Below are positions 1 to 8,538 of a DNA stretch of 57,614 bases, piece by piece. Each line of letters opens with the position of its first letter. Position 1 is the stretch's first letter. The notes under the pieces are model-generated. The model worked only from the letters and a program-made list of their open reading frames with translations, was not told the DNA's origin and made no database searches. Position numbers and translations under genes: made by a program. The stretch is from a bacterium (lineage in GTDB: Bacteria > Zhuqueibacterota > QNDG01 > JAGLOF01), in assembly GCA_023139105.1 (NCBI GenBank), contig JAGLOF010000020.1, forward strand, positions 1-57,614, read 5' to 3'.

Positions 1-71
1 GACAACAACCGGGGTCTACCCTTTTCAACAGTCTCCTCAAGGGAACTGCCTGAAAAAGCAAGAACAGGAAA

Positions 72-1523
72 CTATCTCAGTAATGTCATCTTCCTGGTCA
101 ATACTTCATTATTACTGATTAAAGATAGAATATATACGCCGCTGGCAGCTTGACGACCAGAGTTATCAAGTCCATCCCAGGATATGGATACTCTGCCAGT
201 ATTAACTACACCGGATTTCAAAACACGAACCATGCGACCATCAATACTGTATACCGCCAACTTAATTTCTGTTGCAGGTGCTACGGAAAAAGAAATTTTA
301 GTTTCCGGATTAAAAGGATTAGGATAATTCTGTTCAAGTACAAAAGATTGAGGCTGAACTTTGTTAAATACTCTAACAGGATTATGTAGATACTTCTGTC
401 CATTTTGTTCATGTTCTTCAATCTGATATATGTATATCTTTCCCGGCTTCGCTGTAATATCAACATATTTATATTCAACCGCTTCTGAACCACTTCCTCT
501 GGCAAGGATTAGTTCAGACGTTAAACAAACAAATGTATCAGAATTTTCATTACGGCGCCATATATGAAAACCTGCACAGTCCAGTTCGCTCTCTGTTCTC
601 CAGTGTAATGTCAGGCCTTCATCTGTTATTTCAGCAGATATAGAACTCATGGAAACAGCCAGAGAGATATCCCATCCGGCAAGTCTGGCAAATAACCACC
701 ATGCTGCATAGGCTTTCTGATTTGCATTCAGCGCATCGCTGTGTGCAGAACTACAACTATACCAATCCACTCCCTCTGTATGTGTAGCACGCCACTCAGT
801 TGCCCAATTGCCGCCTGTATAGCTACAGTCATCACTTACATTTTTATCTCCGAAATAACTGCCATCGGGATTATAACACTCAATATCATAAAAATCAAAT
901 AGCCATTTATCATTAGCAATACAATAGTTACGTATTTGCTGATTTCGGAGATGTAGATTTCCAGTTAAACCGGTACCGTCTGAATGGCCGGTCATATATA
1001 CAAATGTTACGCCGGGATAATCTGTCTCAAGTTGAGCCATAGGATTCAGATATTCACTTATAACTACCGCCTCAGAATTGCTTGAAAGTTGACCACACCA
1101 GGACCACATAATAACATTAACATCACTATGTGTTGCATCATCAAGATACTCTCTTGTCTCATTGTACCAAGTTGGCCAATAACCGGCATCACGCTCAAGC
1201 CAACCAGAGCTGTAACTGGCTCCTTCTTCAAGATCAAGAGCTCCTCCGGAACCCCCATTATTCCAGGCAAAAATATCAGCCGGATGACTCATACCCTTGC
1301 CACCTCCATTCGCGAATGAAATCAGACCATTCATACCGGTAGTAATTTGCCCACCATGAGAAGTATGACCATAGCCAATATGTAAATTTGACTTTGCCTG
1401 TTCAATTGCAGATTGTGTAATTTGTGTAATATCAGTACATGTATGATCAATTATTTTTGACTGCCCGAATACATGCATTGATAAAAGCATTATAGTCGCA
1501 AATAAAAGAGAAGTGTGACGCAT
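72..1523 (-). CDS. Secreted SGNH-like protein with C-terminal sorting domain
   Basis: Exported protein of 483 residues. The start is the ATG of MRHTSLLF because GGAGGG lies 4 nt upstream of it; an in-frame upstream start has no such site. A signal peptide covers about residues 1-21. The body (about 25-285) carries GYGHTSHGGQ, an IMWSWCGQ segment and FVYMTGHSDG, with conserved-looking His, Ser and Asp residues that resemble an esterase-like (SGNH-type) fold; I cannot name the family with certainty. A short Ig/FN3-like section follows, and the last about 85 residues hold NYPNPFNPETKISF, VYSIDGRMVR, WDGLDNSGR and a final KMTLLR, the FlgD-Ig/Por-secretion sorting domain pattern. That tail implies export through a type IX-like route to the surface. 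The catalytic role is inference. Confidence 0.75.
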   Translation of the reverse strand: MRHTSLLFATIMLLSMHVFGQSKIIDHTCTDITQITQSAIEQAKSNLHIGYGHTSHGGQITTGMNGLISFANGGGKGMSHPADIFAWNNGGSGGALDLEEGASYSSGWLERDAGYWPTWYNETREYLDDATHSDVNVIMWSWCGQLSSNSEAVVISEYLNPMAQLETDYPGVTFVYMTGHSDGTGLTGNLHLRNQQIRNYCIANDKWLFDFYDIECYNPDGSYFGDKNVSDDCSYTGGNWATEWRATHTEGVDWYSCSSAHSDALNANQKAYAAWWLFARLAGWDISLAVSMSSISAEITDEGLTLHWRTESELDCAGFHIWRRNENSDTFVCLTSELILARGSGSEAVEYKYVDITAKPGKIYIYQIEEHEQNGQKYLHNPVRVFNKVQPQSFVLEQNYPNPFNPETKISFSVAPATEIKLAVYSIDGRMVRVLKSGVVNTGRVSISWDGLDNSGRQAASGVYILSLISNNEVLTRKMTLLR

Positions 1524-1542
1524 AAGACCCTCCGAAAGTGAC

Positions 1543-1569
1543 AATAATATTAAACATGTTAATATTATT
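1543..1569 (-). promoter_or_regulatory. AT-rich dyad in the leader of the SGNH-like gene
   Basis: AATAATATTAA and TTAATATTATT form a perfect 11-bp inverted repeat around the 5-nt ACATG. It sits 20-46 nt upstream of the chosen start codon at 1523, so it is either an operator or an mRNA leader hairpin. The role is inference. Confidence 0.4.
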
Positions 1570-1678
1570 ATAGTAATAAATTTTCAATAGAATATCAAGA
1601 TATTTTTGAGAAATGCCGGCTAGCTTTAATCTACGTTTGAATAAAAGCACCGTTACCGATCTGATGAATTACAATGAT

Positions 1679-1759
1679 GAAATTTGTATTTTGGTATTTG
1701 TTCTTTATTCTTTGGTATTTGAAGTTTGTTCTTTGCTATTTGGCATTTGAAGTTTTTGC
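1679..1759. repeat. Degenerate heptad repeat array 1
   Basis: About ten tandem 7-nt units of the form (A/C/G)TTTGNN, for example ATTTGTT CTTTATT CTTTGGT ATTTGAA. It occupies the gap between the YaiI-family gene and the SGNH-like gene. Three further arrays of the same kind lie at about 15.7, 15.9 and 23.9 kb. Short reading frames over it are low-complexity artefacts. Confidence 0.7.
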
Positions 1760-1761
1760 TA

Positions 1762-2220
1762 TTAAGAATTTGCTTTCTGCTGTAATATACGTTGTAAAGA
1801 ATTAGCAAATTTCTCACGGTCTTTATTGCTGAAAGCTGAGGGCCCCCCTGTTTGTATTCCTGAAGAGCGAACATCATCCATAAAATTCCTCATGGAAAGT
1901 GCCTCACCTATATTTGAACTATCCAGAATACGTCCATGAGTAGTCAGCACTATAGCTCCCTTCTCGACTACTTCTGCGGCCAGGGGAATATCCTCGGATA
2001 TTACAAGGTCACCGGGTTGAACAATTTCAATAATTCTTTCATCGGCAACATCAAATCCTTGAGCCACCATTATTGAATCAATTAATTTAGATGACGGTAC
2101 GTACATAGGCTTATTTGCTACCAAAGTTACACGGAGATTCAACCGCTTGGAAGCACGGAATATGATATCTTTTATAACTCTGGGACAGGCATCAGCATCA
2201 ACATAAATATGCATGCTCAT
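1762..2220 (-). CDS. yaiI: YaiI/YqxD family protein (UPF0178, DUF188)
   Basis: 152 residues, the usual size for this family. The N-terminus MHIYVDADACPRVIKDII is the family signature, followed by LVANKP, the VISEDIPLA segment and the C-terminal RNFMDDVRSSGIQTGGPS motif. The fold is PIN-like with acidic residues (Asp at the N-terminal DADACP and in the SEDIPLA segment), which suggests a metal-dependent nuclease-type site, but the cellular role is unknown. The AGGAG used for initiation overlaps the stop region of the upstream acetyltransferase gene, 8 nt away, so the two are likely co-transcribed and possibly translationally coupled. Confidence 0.88.
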   Translation of the reverse strand: MSMHIYVDADACPRVIKDIIFRASKRLNLRVTLVANKPMYVPSSKLIDSIMVAQGFDVADERIIEIVQPGDLVISEDIPLAAEVVEKGAIVLTTHGRILDSSNIGEALSMRNFMDDVRSSGIQTGGPSAFSNKDREKFANSLQRILQQKANS

Positions 2221-2228
2221 TTTCGAAG

Positions 2229-2867
2229 TTACTCCTGCGTAATCTGAAAACTATTAATATTTTCCTGTACGGATTTAAAAAATAGGCCTGCATGCAGACC
2301 ATCCAGTAAAGCATGATGTGCCTGAACTGAGAGTGGCATGGTCATTTTTTCATTGTCAGTTGTAATTTTACCCCAGGCGAATCTGGGAACAGAATCAACG
2401 GGATTATTATGCATAGGATGCTGGATAGACGTAAAAGCAACCCATGGTATGGCTGTCATGAATAAAAGGTCATCATGCATTGGGCCATCCTCTAAAGTCG
2501 GATTTTGTCTGACCTCATCCATTTTCAGGTGTGCGGTTTTAACAAAAGAATTATAACTTGGATGATATGGTACTGTACAAAAGCTAAAAAGATTATGCTT
2601 AGCTAAAACCGTGTAGGAAGGATGTACTACATCATGCTCTATAACTTGATCACCACGGATTCGTTGGCAAAATTCAGGGATTTCATTTGCAACTTTGGTC
2701 AATAAATAGGCAACAGCAATAGTAAGTGAATGCTTATGCAGTTTTATTAAGTTATAAAATGAAGTGACTTCAATCGGTGCCGTCAAATTGAAATGAGGAT
2801 AATCCATTTTCGTAAAAAAATCAAAATGTCGGTGCCTGTTCCAGGTGGACTTGTCTATTATCTTCAT
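2229..2867 (-). CDS. cat: Chloramphenicol acetyltransferase-like enzyme
   Basis: 212 residues, matching the trimeric classic CAT family (about 210-220). The catalytic signature HHALLDG is at residues 184-190, with His185 and Asp189 in the positions expected of the general base and its partner; FCQRIRGDQV, IPWVAFTS and the WGK segment are also family features. Enzymes of this family move acetyl from acetyl-CoA to the 3-hydroxyl of chloramphenicol, but many chromosomal relatives have other or unknown acyl acceptors, so resistance should not be assumed. AGGAGG lies 4 nt before the ATG. There are no flanking mobile-element signs; the gene looks native, in a short run with the YaiI-family gene downstream. 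Confidence 0.88.
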   Translation of the reverse strand: MKIIDKSTWNRHRHFDFFTKMDYPHFNLTAPIEVTSFYNLIKLHKHSLTIAVAYLLTKVANEIPEFCQRIRGDQVIEHDVVHPSYTVLAKHNLFSFCTVPYHPSYNSFVKTAHLKMDEVRQNPTLEDGPMHDDLLFMTAIPWVAFTSIQHPMHNNPVDSVPRFAWGKITTDNEKMTMPLSVQAHHALLDGLHAGLFFKSVQENINSFQITQE

Positions 2868-2905
2868 GTTTCCTCCTAAAACGAAGTACAGTCTCCGGAG
2901 TACAA

Positions 2906-3319
2906 CTAATATTTATGAATATTGTTCAGCCAATGTCTTGCTGTTGAAAAAATAAAGAAATTCTTAAGATTACACATAGAAGCATCAAATCTATTCAATT
3001 TCTCTAATTCACGCTGAGTGCTATAGCAAACAGGTACAATTACAGCAATATGCACGATTCCTGCATTTAATATTGAAGGAAAGATTTTTTGATTTATTAA
3101 TAATAAAACATCATTTGTAAATTGACCACCACTGGTTGAAAAATCAATCAATATCTTTTTAATTTGTTGTTCATTAATCTGCAACAATAAATGCTGATTG
3201 AATATTGTGATCTCATTTACACTTAAATCAAGACGTTTCCACTCAAGCAAAAGTGCTTTACACTCAAAATCTTGAGAGACCATGATACTCTCTGCAGGCA
3301 CAGTTCCTGAAATTATCAT
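2906..3319 (-). CDS. SpoIIAA/STAS-like domain protein
   Basis: 137 residues. The layout fits the SpoIIAA-like (STAS/SEC14-type) family: a central LLLEWKR strand, the KKILIDFSTSGGQF segment, a helix ending NQKIFPSILNAGIVHIAVIVP, and a C-terminal NFFIFSTARHWLN that resembles the family's typical FxxxxEAxxWL end. No Ser-phosphorylation site typical of anti-sigma antagonists is evident. The role is unknown; family members are often found beside sensory proteins. The SD is weak (GAGAA, 7 nt before ATG). A perfect 8-bp dyad lies 20 nt upstream. The CAT-like gene follows 38 bp downstream on the same strand. Confidence 0.6.
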   Translation of the reverse strand: MIISGTVPAESIMVSQDFECKALLLEWKRLDLSVNEITIFNQHLLLQINEQQIKKILIDFSTSGGQFTNDVLLLINQKIFPSILNAGIVHIAVIVPVCYSTQRELEKLNRFDASMCNLKNFFIFSTARHWLNNIHKY

Positions 3320-3338
3320 TTATATATTCTCATATTAT

Positions 3339-3356
3339 TGACATCCTGGGATGTCA
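3339..3356. promoter_or_regulatory. Perfect dyad upstream of the STAS-like gene
   Basis: TGACATCC-TG-GGATGTCA, 8-bp arms with a 2-nt spacer, 20 nt upstream of the start codon at 3319. The arms are more GC-rich than the surroundings, which favours a protein-binding operator over chance. No regulator can be assigned. Confidence 0.4.
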
Positions 3357-3463
3357 TTTTTATTACACTATACAAGTAAAGTTTTCCAGAAAAAACTCAT
3401 AAAGCACTAAACCATAAAAATGAAGGCCAAAACTACATAATCAAACGGGCAAATGCAAGTAAA

Positions 3464-3495
3464 AAACAAAAAAAAACCCGCTAATAGGCGGGTTT
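3464..3495 (-). terminator. Rho-independent terminator of the 3520-5319 gene
   Basis: AAACCCGC (3474-3481) and GCGGGTTT (3488-3495) form an 8-bp stem with a 6-nt loop. Read on the minus strand the stem is followed by a long T-rich run (the A tract at 3461-3476 on the plus strand). It starts 24 nt after the stop codon. Confidence 0.9.
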
Positions 3496-3519
3496 ACTGA
3501 ATAGAGTACAATTGAAACG

Positions 3520-5319
3520 CTATCTCAACAGCAACATCTTCTTTGTTATATTCTGTTTGCCATAGCGAATAGAATAAAAATAGATTCCTGAAGCTACATA
3601 ATTTCCATGTTGATCTGTCCCATCCCAGATTAAGCGTCCTATACCTGCGGTTTTTATAGCATTTGATAAAATCTTTACTCTCCTTCCACGTACGTCCAGC
3701 ACTTCTCCGTATATTAACCCTGATGTCGGAATTTGATATTCAATATGTGTCGAAGGATTAAATGGATTGGGGTAATTGGCTTGAACAATAAAATCTAGTG
3801 GGCGTTCGATTTTATCAGATTTAATACCTGTAGCTTCGGAGGCTTTCATTATTCGTGCATGCAGGTCCTTAACACCACTTGGAACTTCATAACAATAGAC
3901 AGTTAGAAATTCATTCACGTTTCTATTGTGCGCAATACCACACATTCCTGCCTTGTATTGATCAGAGCTGTCAAGTACGGTATTTATATCCCGGAACGTT
4001 GTATTAATTCTATCAGATGCTAGCCAGACCATATCCGAATCAGGATTGACAAAAAGCTGTTGACAGTATAGATCTGCCAAGCTCCACTGTCCGGTATTTC
4101 GTTGATCCTGCCACACTATAAGGTATTCATTATCCTGGCTCCCATATGCAATCTCTGAATAGCTCTGAGTAAGTGGCGCATTTGAGACAATATGATTTGA
4201 TTGTTCCGCAGGATTAAGTTTACCTAATGAATCTGCATAAGCAGCATAAAATGATGTATCAGATTGCGTTGATGGGTTCCAACCCATAGTATATGCCTGT
4301 GCATGGGTGATGAAGGCTATTCTCTGTCCGTAAATATTCATATCATCTGATGAACTCATATACGCCTGCTGCCATACGACTTCACATTCAGCTAAATCTC
4401 TGCCAGCTGTCGATTTACTTGCCGGAAGGGGAGCTTCTGTATTAAATTGTACACGCGGCCGCGTACTTCCGGGACACCAATAAGTATATGCACAGATCTC
4501 CATTTTCTCAAAACCTTGAACTCCATCAGGCTTTACTGAATATCCATTCCTGTCTACTCTAACACCCTGCACTTTACAATTTTCATACTCACCGTCTCCA
4601 AATACAACAAACCACTCTCTTGTCTGTTCACAAAAAGAGAGATCACAATTTGCCTCATTAGCAGTAGGATCTGCTGAGACAGGAGATCCGAAATTACCAG
4701 ATGTTTTGGGAATACCCGGACCTGGCATTGCTAAAAAAGTTCCATCTGCACTGATAATCTGACCATAAACATCACTCAATCCCCACATTACATCATTACG
4801 GTAATCATCCCAAATCACCAGATAGCGGCCATCACTGAAGTTATAAGATACCGCACCTCCGTAAACTCCACCCTGAACATTGTCAATGACAAATGTAGAA
4901 TCAGAGAATGATCTTGCTACAGGTATTTTAACACCGTTCTCATCAATGAAAACACCGTAAATATCACCTTCGGAATCATATGTAAAATCCACAAAAATCA
5001 CCAGATATCTATTATTAACAGGATCATAATCCAGGTGAGGTGTACCCTGCCTCCCACTGTTATTGCAGATAATAAAATTCTCACCTTTCATACTTCCGTC
5101 GCCATTGATAATCTGTCCCCAGATATCTGGCTCACTGGTACCGGAATTACGCAGATCTTCCCATACTGCCATGTACTCCATATTCACAGTATTGTAACAG
5201 ACTTGTGGAGCAATTTGTTCGCCATCAGCAGCCGATACAATTAGTATCTGTTCCTGAACCTGCGCCCAACCTTGAATAGCCATGATTAGCGCAATAAAGA
5301 TTAACCCACTCTTTTTCAT
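3520..5319 (-). CDS. Secreted repeat protein with C-terminal sorting domain
   Basis: 599 residues with a clear signal peptide (about 1-19, ending GWAQ) and AGGAGGG 4 nt before the ATG. The body contains recurring sheets such as YMAVWEDLRN, YLVIFVDFTYD, YLVIWDDYRND and YLIVWQDQRN spaced about 60-100 residues apart, each followed by DIxGQxI or similar; this is the pattern of a beta-propeller-like fold. The last about 85 residues contain NYPNPFNPSTHIEY, LDVRGRRVK, WDGTDQHGNY and terminal KKMLLLR, the Por-type sorting domain. Surface or secreted location is therefore likely. Substrate and function are unknown. It is a single-gene unit: a terminator follows and 337 bp of non-coding DNA precede it. 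Confidence 0.75.
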   Translation of the reverse strand: MKKSGLIFIALIMAIQGWAQVQEQILIVSAADGEQIAPQVCYNTVNMEYMAVWEDLRNSGTSEPDIWGQIINGDGSMKGENFIICNNSGRQGTPHLDYDPVNNRYLVIFVDFTYDSEGDIYGVFIDENGVKIPVARSFSDSTFVIDNVQGGVYGGAVSYNFSDGRYLVIWDDYRNDVMWGLSDVYGQIISADGTFLAMPGPGIPKTSGNFGSPVSADPTANEANCDLSFCEQTREWFVVFGDGEYENCKVQGVRVDRNGYSVKPDGVQGFEKMEICAYTYWCPGSTRPRVQFNTEAPLPASKSTAGRDLAECEVVWQQAYMSSSDDMNIYGQRIAFITHAQAYTMGWNPSTQSDTSFYAAYADSLGKLNPAEQSNHIVSNAPLTQSYSEIAYGSQDNEYLIVWQDQRNTGQWSLADLYCQQLFVNPDSDMVWLASDRINTTFRDINTVLDSSDQYKAGMCGIAHNRNVNEFLTVYCYEVPSGVKDLHARIMKASEATGIKSDKIERPLDFIVQANYPNPFNPSTHIEYQIPTSGLIYGEVLDVRGRRVKILSNAIKTAGIGRLIWDGTDQHGNYVASGIYFYSIRYGKQNITKKMLLLR

Positions 5320-5656
5320 GTTACCCTCCTGTTGAAATTAGATGATATGGTACATTCACAGATTATTTCATCAAATATTATAAATTCAGACTGTCAAACA
5401 CCTGAAGTAACAAGATGTAAATATAAACAAGGCAACATCGGCATGAAATGAGTCAGCAGATATCCATTGATAAATTTAAAGCTATTATGCAACCATTGCA
5501 CAAAAATTCTTATCAATAATAATGGGATAGAAATAGAGACTAATAACCAGAATAAAAAACACTGTCAGACTTATCGGAGGAATATGTATGTATAATCTGA
5601 AAATTATCCAACAAAGTCAAGTGAAAACATTGGATTATTTTCTATAAATTTTGAAT
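5320..5656. other. Non-coding gap, mostly featureless
   Basis: AT-rich stretch between the repeat protein and the TorD-like gene. It must hold the promoter of the 3520-5319 gene, but I see no convincing -35/-10 pair. The only notable element is a very short plus-strand reading frame at 5588-5647, listed separately. An all-A/T dyad ATAAATT-TTG-AATTTAT (5644-5660) overlaps the TorD stop and is too weak to call a terminator. Confidence 0.5.
5588..5647 (+). CDS. Possible 19-residue small ORF with strong RBS
   Basis: GGAGG at 5576-5580 lies 7 nt before an ATG that opens a 19-codon frame (MYNLKIIQQSQVKTLDYFL) ending in TAA. The RBS and spacing are as good as those of real genes nearby, but the frame is too short to judge by composition, it lies antisense to the 3' side of the minus-strand genes, and there is no visible promoter. 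It may be chance. Confidence 0.15.
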   Translation: MYNLKIIQQSQVKTLDYFL

Positions 5657-6322
5657 TTATTGAATATACTTCAAATATGAATGTAAATCCTTTACCGAAG
5701 CTCCCGTAACCATGGCCACTCCTCTGTAGAAATCTGTATCTGCATATTTTACTACACGCTCTACAAATTCCGGAAGCCACTTCAAGAGATGCATCTCAAG
5801 AAAAGTTAATGCATCTCTTAATAAAGAATCAATCGCAGGCTGATTATTTTCTCGCCAGGTATTTACTAATTGATCACAAATTGTGGCTAAAAATTGCAGT
5901 TCAAAACAAAGGTGATCATCAGATATTTGATTTTTTTGGGGAACTTGTAAACCGTATTGTTTATATGCGGCACGAACCTTGAGGATTTGTTCTTTATATA
6001 AAGAATGATCATCAGAAAGAAATAAAGATTCATAGGGCGGTGCGAGGATCTTATCATGGTTGAGAAACAGCTTGGTATAATCATCACGAATTAGCTGTAG
6101 TTGTTTCGGTGACCATTGTCCGCAAAATGCTTCCAGTAAATCAAGCCCATCTTTTAGAGCTGCAGTATCAGAATCTACTGGCCAATCTTCAAATGGATTA
6201 CCTTGTACCAACTGATCTACTGTTGTCTCTTCAGGAAGATCTTGAAAAACCAGACTGAAAAATTCAAGTATCACACGATAAAATTCAATAGTCATTATTT
6301 TATCCGGCTGATAAAAAGTCAT
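5657..6322 (-). CDS. TorD/DmsD-family redox enzyme maturation chaperone
   Basis: 221 residues, the normal size. Family hallmarks: DYTKLFLNHDKILAPPYES in the middle, then a YGLQVPQ segment, DDHLCFELQFLATICDQL and HLLKWLPEFVERV near the C-terminus. These all-helical proteins bind the twin-arginine leader of a molybdoenzyme catalytic subunit and hold it until the molybdopterin cofactor is inserted. No molybdoenzyme, FeS subunit or membrane anchor is encoded in this window, so the client is elsewhere. AGAGGA sits 5 nt before the first ATG; a second ATG nine codons in lacks a site. The gene stands alone, 130 bp downstream of porB. Confidence 0.85.
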   Translation of the reverse strand: MTFYQPDKIMTIEFYRVILEFFSLVFQDLPEETTVDQLVQGNPFEDWPVDSDTAALKDGLDLLEAFCGQWSPKQLQLIRDDYTKLFLNHDKILAPPYESLFLSDDHSLYKEQILKVRAAYKQYGLQVPQKNQISDDHLCFELQFLATICDQLVNTWRENNQPAIDSLLRDALTFLEMHLLKWLPEFVERVVKYADTDFYRGVAMVTGASVKDLHSYLKYIQ

Positions 6323-6452
6323 GCTTGTCCTCTATGAATGATATATACGCCAATACCTGTATACCAAGAGATAATCTGAAACTCCTAATAATTAAATGAT
6401 GCCCATAAGTTAAGGTAATTTCATTAAAAAATCAATGCCAAGATCAATTCAA

Positions 6453-7358
6453 TTATCTTGCCCAATCACGCCTGATACGTAACCACTGTATATCTCGTTG
6501 CCGTGTAATCTCAGCAATATCTTTTTCTGATAGATGCCGAAAACGACCCTGCTGATAAAGATAATCCTGAATAGAAGAAAAAGACCGTGGTTCCCTGGTT
6601 ATTCTAAAACCACCATCTTCATATTCAGCCAGAACCCATAATCCGGTATCGACAGCTTCTTTGGCAATTGAAATAGATGTCTCTGTTGCAGATCCCCATC
6701 CTGTTGGACATGATGCATAAACATGAACAAAGGAAGTCCCTTCACATGCTTTAGCTTTGGCTACCTTGTTCATAAAATCCTGAGGATAACCTATAGAAGC
6801 TGTTGCAGCATATTCAATTCCATGAGCGGCAACAATCTCAAATAAACGTTTTTTGGGCCGTGTAGATCCGGGAAGATTTTTACCGGCTGGTGTTGTTGTG
6901 GTTTTTGTACCGTAGGGAGTTAAACCTGATTTTTGAATTCCTGTATTCATGTAAGCTTCATTATCATAGCAGATATAGACAATATTATCATTCCGATCAA
7001 TAGCCCCGGACAGAGCTTGAAGGCCGATATCAGCGGTTCCACCGTCTCCTGCAAAGCCCACAATATTTACATCCTTGAGCCCCAGTGCTTTTGCGCCGGC
7101 AGCTACACCTGACAGCATTGATGCAGTGCCAGGAAATGTTGATATCATAGCGTTCATATTAAATGCCATCTGCGGATAGATGAAACCAACAGCAGCCATG
7201 CATCCTGCAGGAAGAACTCCGAAACTCCTCTCGCCCAACACTTTCATTGCAAGGCGTACAGCTACAGATCCGCCACAACCTGCACAAGCTTTGTGTCCGT
7301 AAAAATACTCTTTGTCCGGCATATTGTGAACATTAATTTTTTCGATTTGCTTATTCAT
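6453..7358 (-). CDS. porB: 2-oxoacid (pyruvate):ferredoxin oxidoreductase, beta subunit
   Basis: 301 residues. It binds thiamine pyrophosphate: GDGGTADIG is the TPP/Mg motif and the N-terminal CAGCGG plus a later Cys (in the YASCPTGWG segment) supply the 4Fe-4S ligands of this subunit type. DNEAYMNTGIQKSGLTPYG and TTTTPAG are typical of the pyruvate branch of the family. With PorA, PorD and PorG it oxidises pyruvate and CoA to acetyl-CoA, CO2 and reduced ferredoxin, or runs in reverse as pyruvate synthase; related 2-ketoisovalerate enzymes look similar, so the substrate is inferred. The start ATG overlaps the porA stop by 8 nt (ATGAATAA), with GGAG upstream. It is the last gene of the porGDAB operon. 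Confidence 0.92.
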   Translation of the reverse strand: MNKQIEKINVHNMPDKEYFYGHKACAGCGGSVAVRLAMKVLGERSFGVLPAGCMAAVGFIYPQMAFNMNAMISTFPGTASMLSGVAAGAKALGLKDVNIVGFAGDGGTADIGLQALSGAIDRNDNIVYICYDNEAYMNTGIQKSGLTPYGTKTTTTPAGKNLPGSTRPKKRLFEIVAAHGIEYAATASIGYPQDFMNKVAKAKACEGTSFVHVYASCPTGWGSATETSISIAKEAVDTGLWVLAEYEDGGFRITREPRSFSSIQDYLYQQGRFRHLSEKDIAEITRQRDIQWLRIRRDWAR

Positions 7359-8538
7359 CTATCTCCACTCCCATACCAATAAATTGTACGCGATCATATC
7401 TGGTGCCGTTACAGGATTCAAGGAGTAATAAAAACATATTTTCAATATCCTGCTTTGAAATATCACGGCCGCCCATTCCACCGATAAAATTCGTCAATAA
7501 CGGTATAGATGTATTCAATGTAACAGCCGAATTAATATGCGTAAATATTGTACCTTCATGCCCAAATGAGATATCTTTATCGATTACACCCATAGCTCTG
7601 ACTTTTCCTGCAACTTTAGCTACTTCTTCTTCAGGAAATGGGCGCATATATCTCAGTTTAAGCAAGCCTACCGCATGACCCGCTTGCCGCATTTCATCTA
7701 CAACCAATCTGATCGTTCCGGTGATAGAACCTACACAGACAATTGCCACATCTGCATCTTCCAGTCGATATTCCTCAACAAGACCACCATATTCACGATT
7801 AAATGTTGTACCGAACTCAGAATCAACCTGCTTGATAATTTTCTTTGATCTCATAATCGCCCTATGTTGCTGCACTTTAAATTCAAGATTGTCAGCAGGC
7901 GTTGTTGACATGCCCATATTCATAGGTTTATCGAGACTCATCTTGTTTGCAGTCTCAAATTCCGGAAGAAAAACATCTACTCTATCCTGTTCCGGTACAT
8001 CTATAAGTTCATATGTATGAGTCAGAATAAAACCATCCAAATTTATCATAAAGGGCGTCAATACGTCCTTATGCTCAGCAATTTTAAAGGCTTGAATTAC
8101 CATATCCAGGGCTTCCTGAGCATCTTCAACATATACTTGAATCCAACCGGAGTTTAACATGGATAAAGAATCACTTAAATCTCCGTAGATGGACCATGGA
8201 AGAGCCAGACTGCGATTGGCATTCATCATCACAATTGGAAAACGGCCGCCAGCGGCATAAAATAGACCCTCAGCCATATACAGAAGTCCCTGGGACGAAG
8301 TAGCTGTAAAAGTTCTGGCACCTATTGCACTGGCTCCCATAGATGCTGACATAGCAGAATGCTCAGACTCAACATGCATAAATTCCGACTCCAGTGATGC
8401 ATCTTCTACAAAATCGGCTAATCTTTCTACGGCAATGGTCTGAGGGGTAATGGGATAAGCCGCAATTACATGAGGCTTTGAGAGCCTTACCCCCAATGCT
8501 ACTGCATCATTACCGGATACAAACATTTTATTACCCAT
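7351..8538 (-). CDS. porA: 2-oxoacid (pyruvate):ferredoxin oxidoreductase, alpha subunit
   Basis: 395 residues from the ATG of MGNKMFVSGNDAVA, chosen because AGGAGG lies 6 nt upstream and overlaps the porD 3' end; longer in-frame starts would run inside porD. AAYPITPQT near residue 28 is the conserved substrate/TPP-contacting loop, followed by ESEHSAMSASMGASAIGAR and TATSSQGLLYMAEG, all typical of the alpha subunit. The C-terminal part has GSITGTIRLVVDEMR and LRYMRPFPEEEV of domain II. It overlaps porD by 8 nt and porB by 8 nt, a sign of tight translational coupling. Catalytic partner of PorB in the cytoplasm. Confidence 0.92.
   Translation of the reverse strand: MGNKMFVSGNDAVALGVRLSKPHVIAAYPITPQTIAVERLADFVEDASLESEFMHVESEHSAMSASMGASAIGARTFTATSSQGLLYMAEGLFYAAGGRFPIVMMNANRSLALPWSIYGDLSDSLSMLNSGWIQVYVEDAQEALDMVIQAFKIAEHKDVLTPFMINLDGFILTHTYELIDVPEQDRVDVFLPEFETANKMSLDKPMNMGMSTTPADNLEFKVQQHRAIMRSKKIIKQVDSEFGTTFNREYGGLVEEYRLEDADVAIVCVGSITGTIRLVVDEMRQAGHAVGLLKLRYMRPFPEEEVAKVAGKVRAMGVIDKDISFGHEGTIFTHINSAVTLNTSIPLLTNFIGGMGGRDISKQDIENMFLLLLESCNGTRYDRVQFIGMGVEIDE

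Noticed and set aside
1064..1342. Antisense open frames within the first secreted protein
   Set aside because: They overlap a gene with signal peptide, RBS and sorting domain, and have no RBS or family features of their own.
1679..1759. CRISPR array
   Set aside because: The repeat period is 7 nt with degenerate units and no spacers; no cas genes are present.
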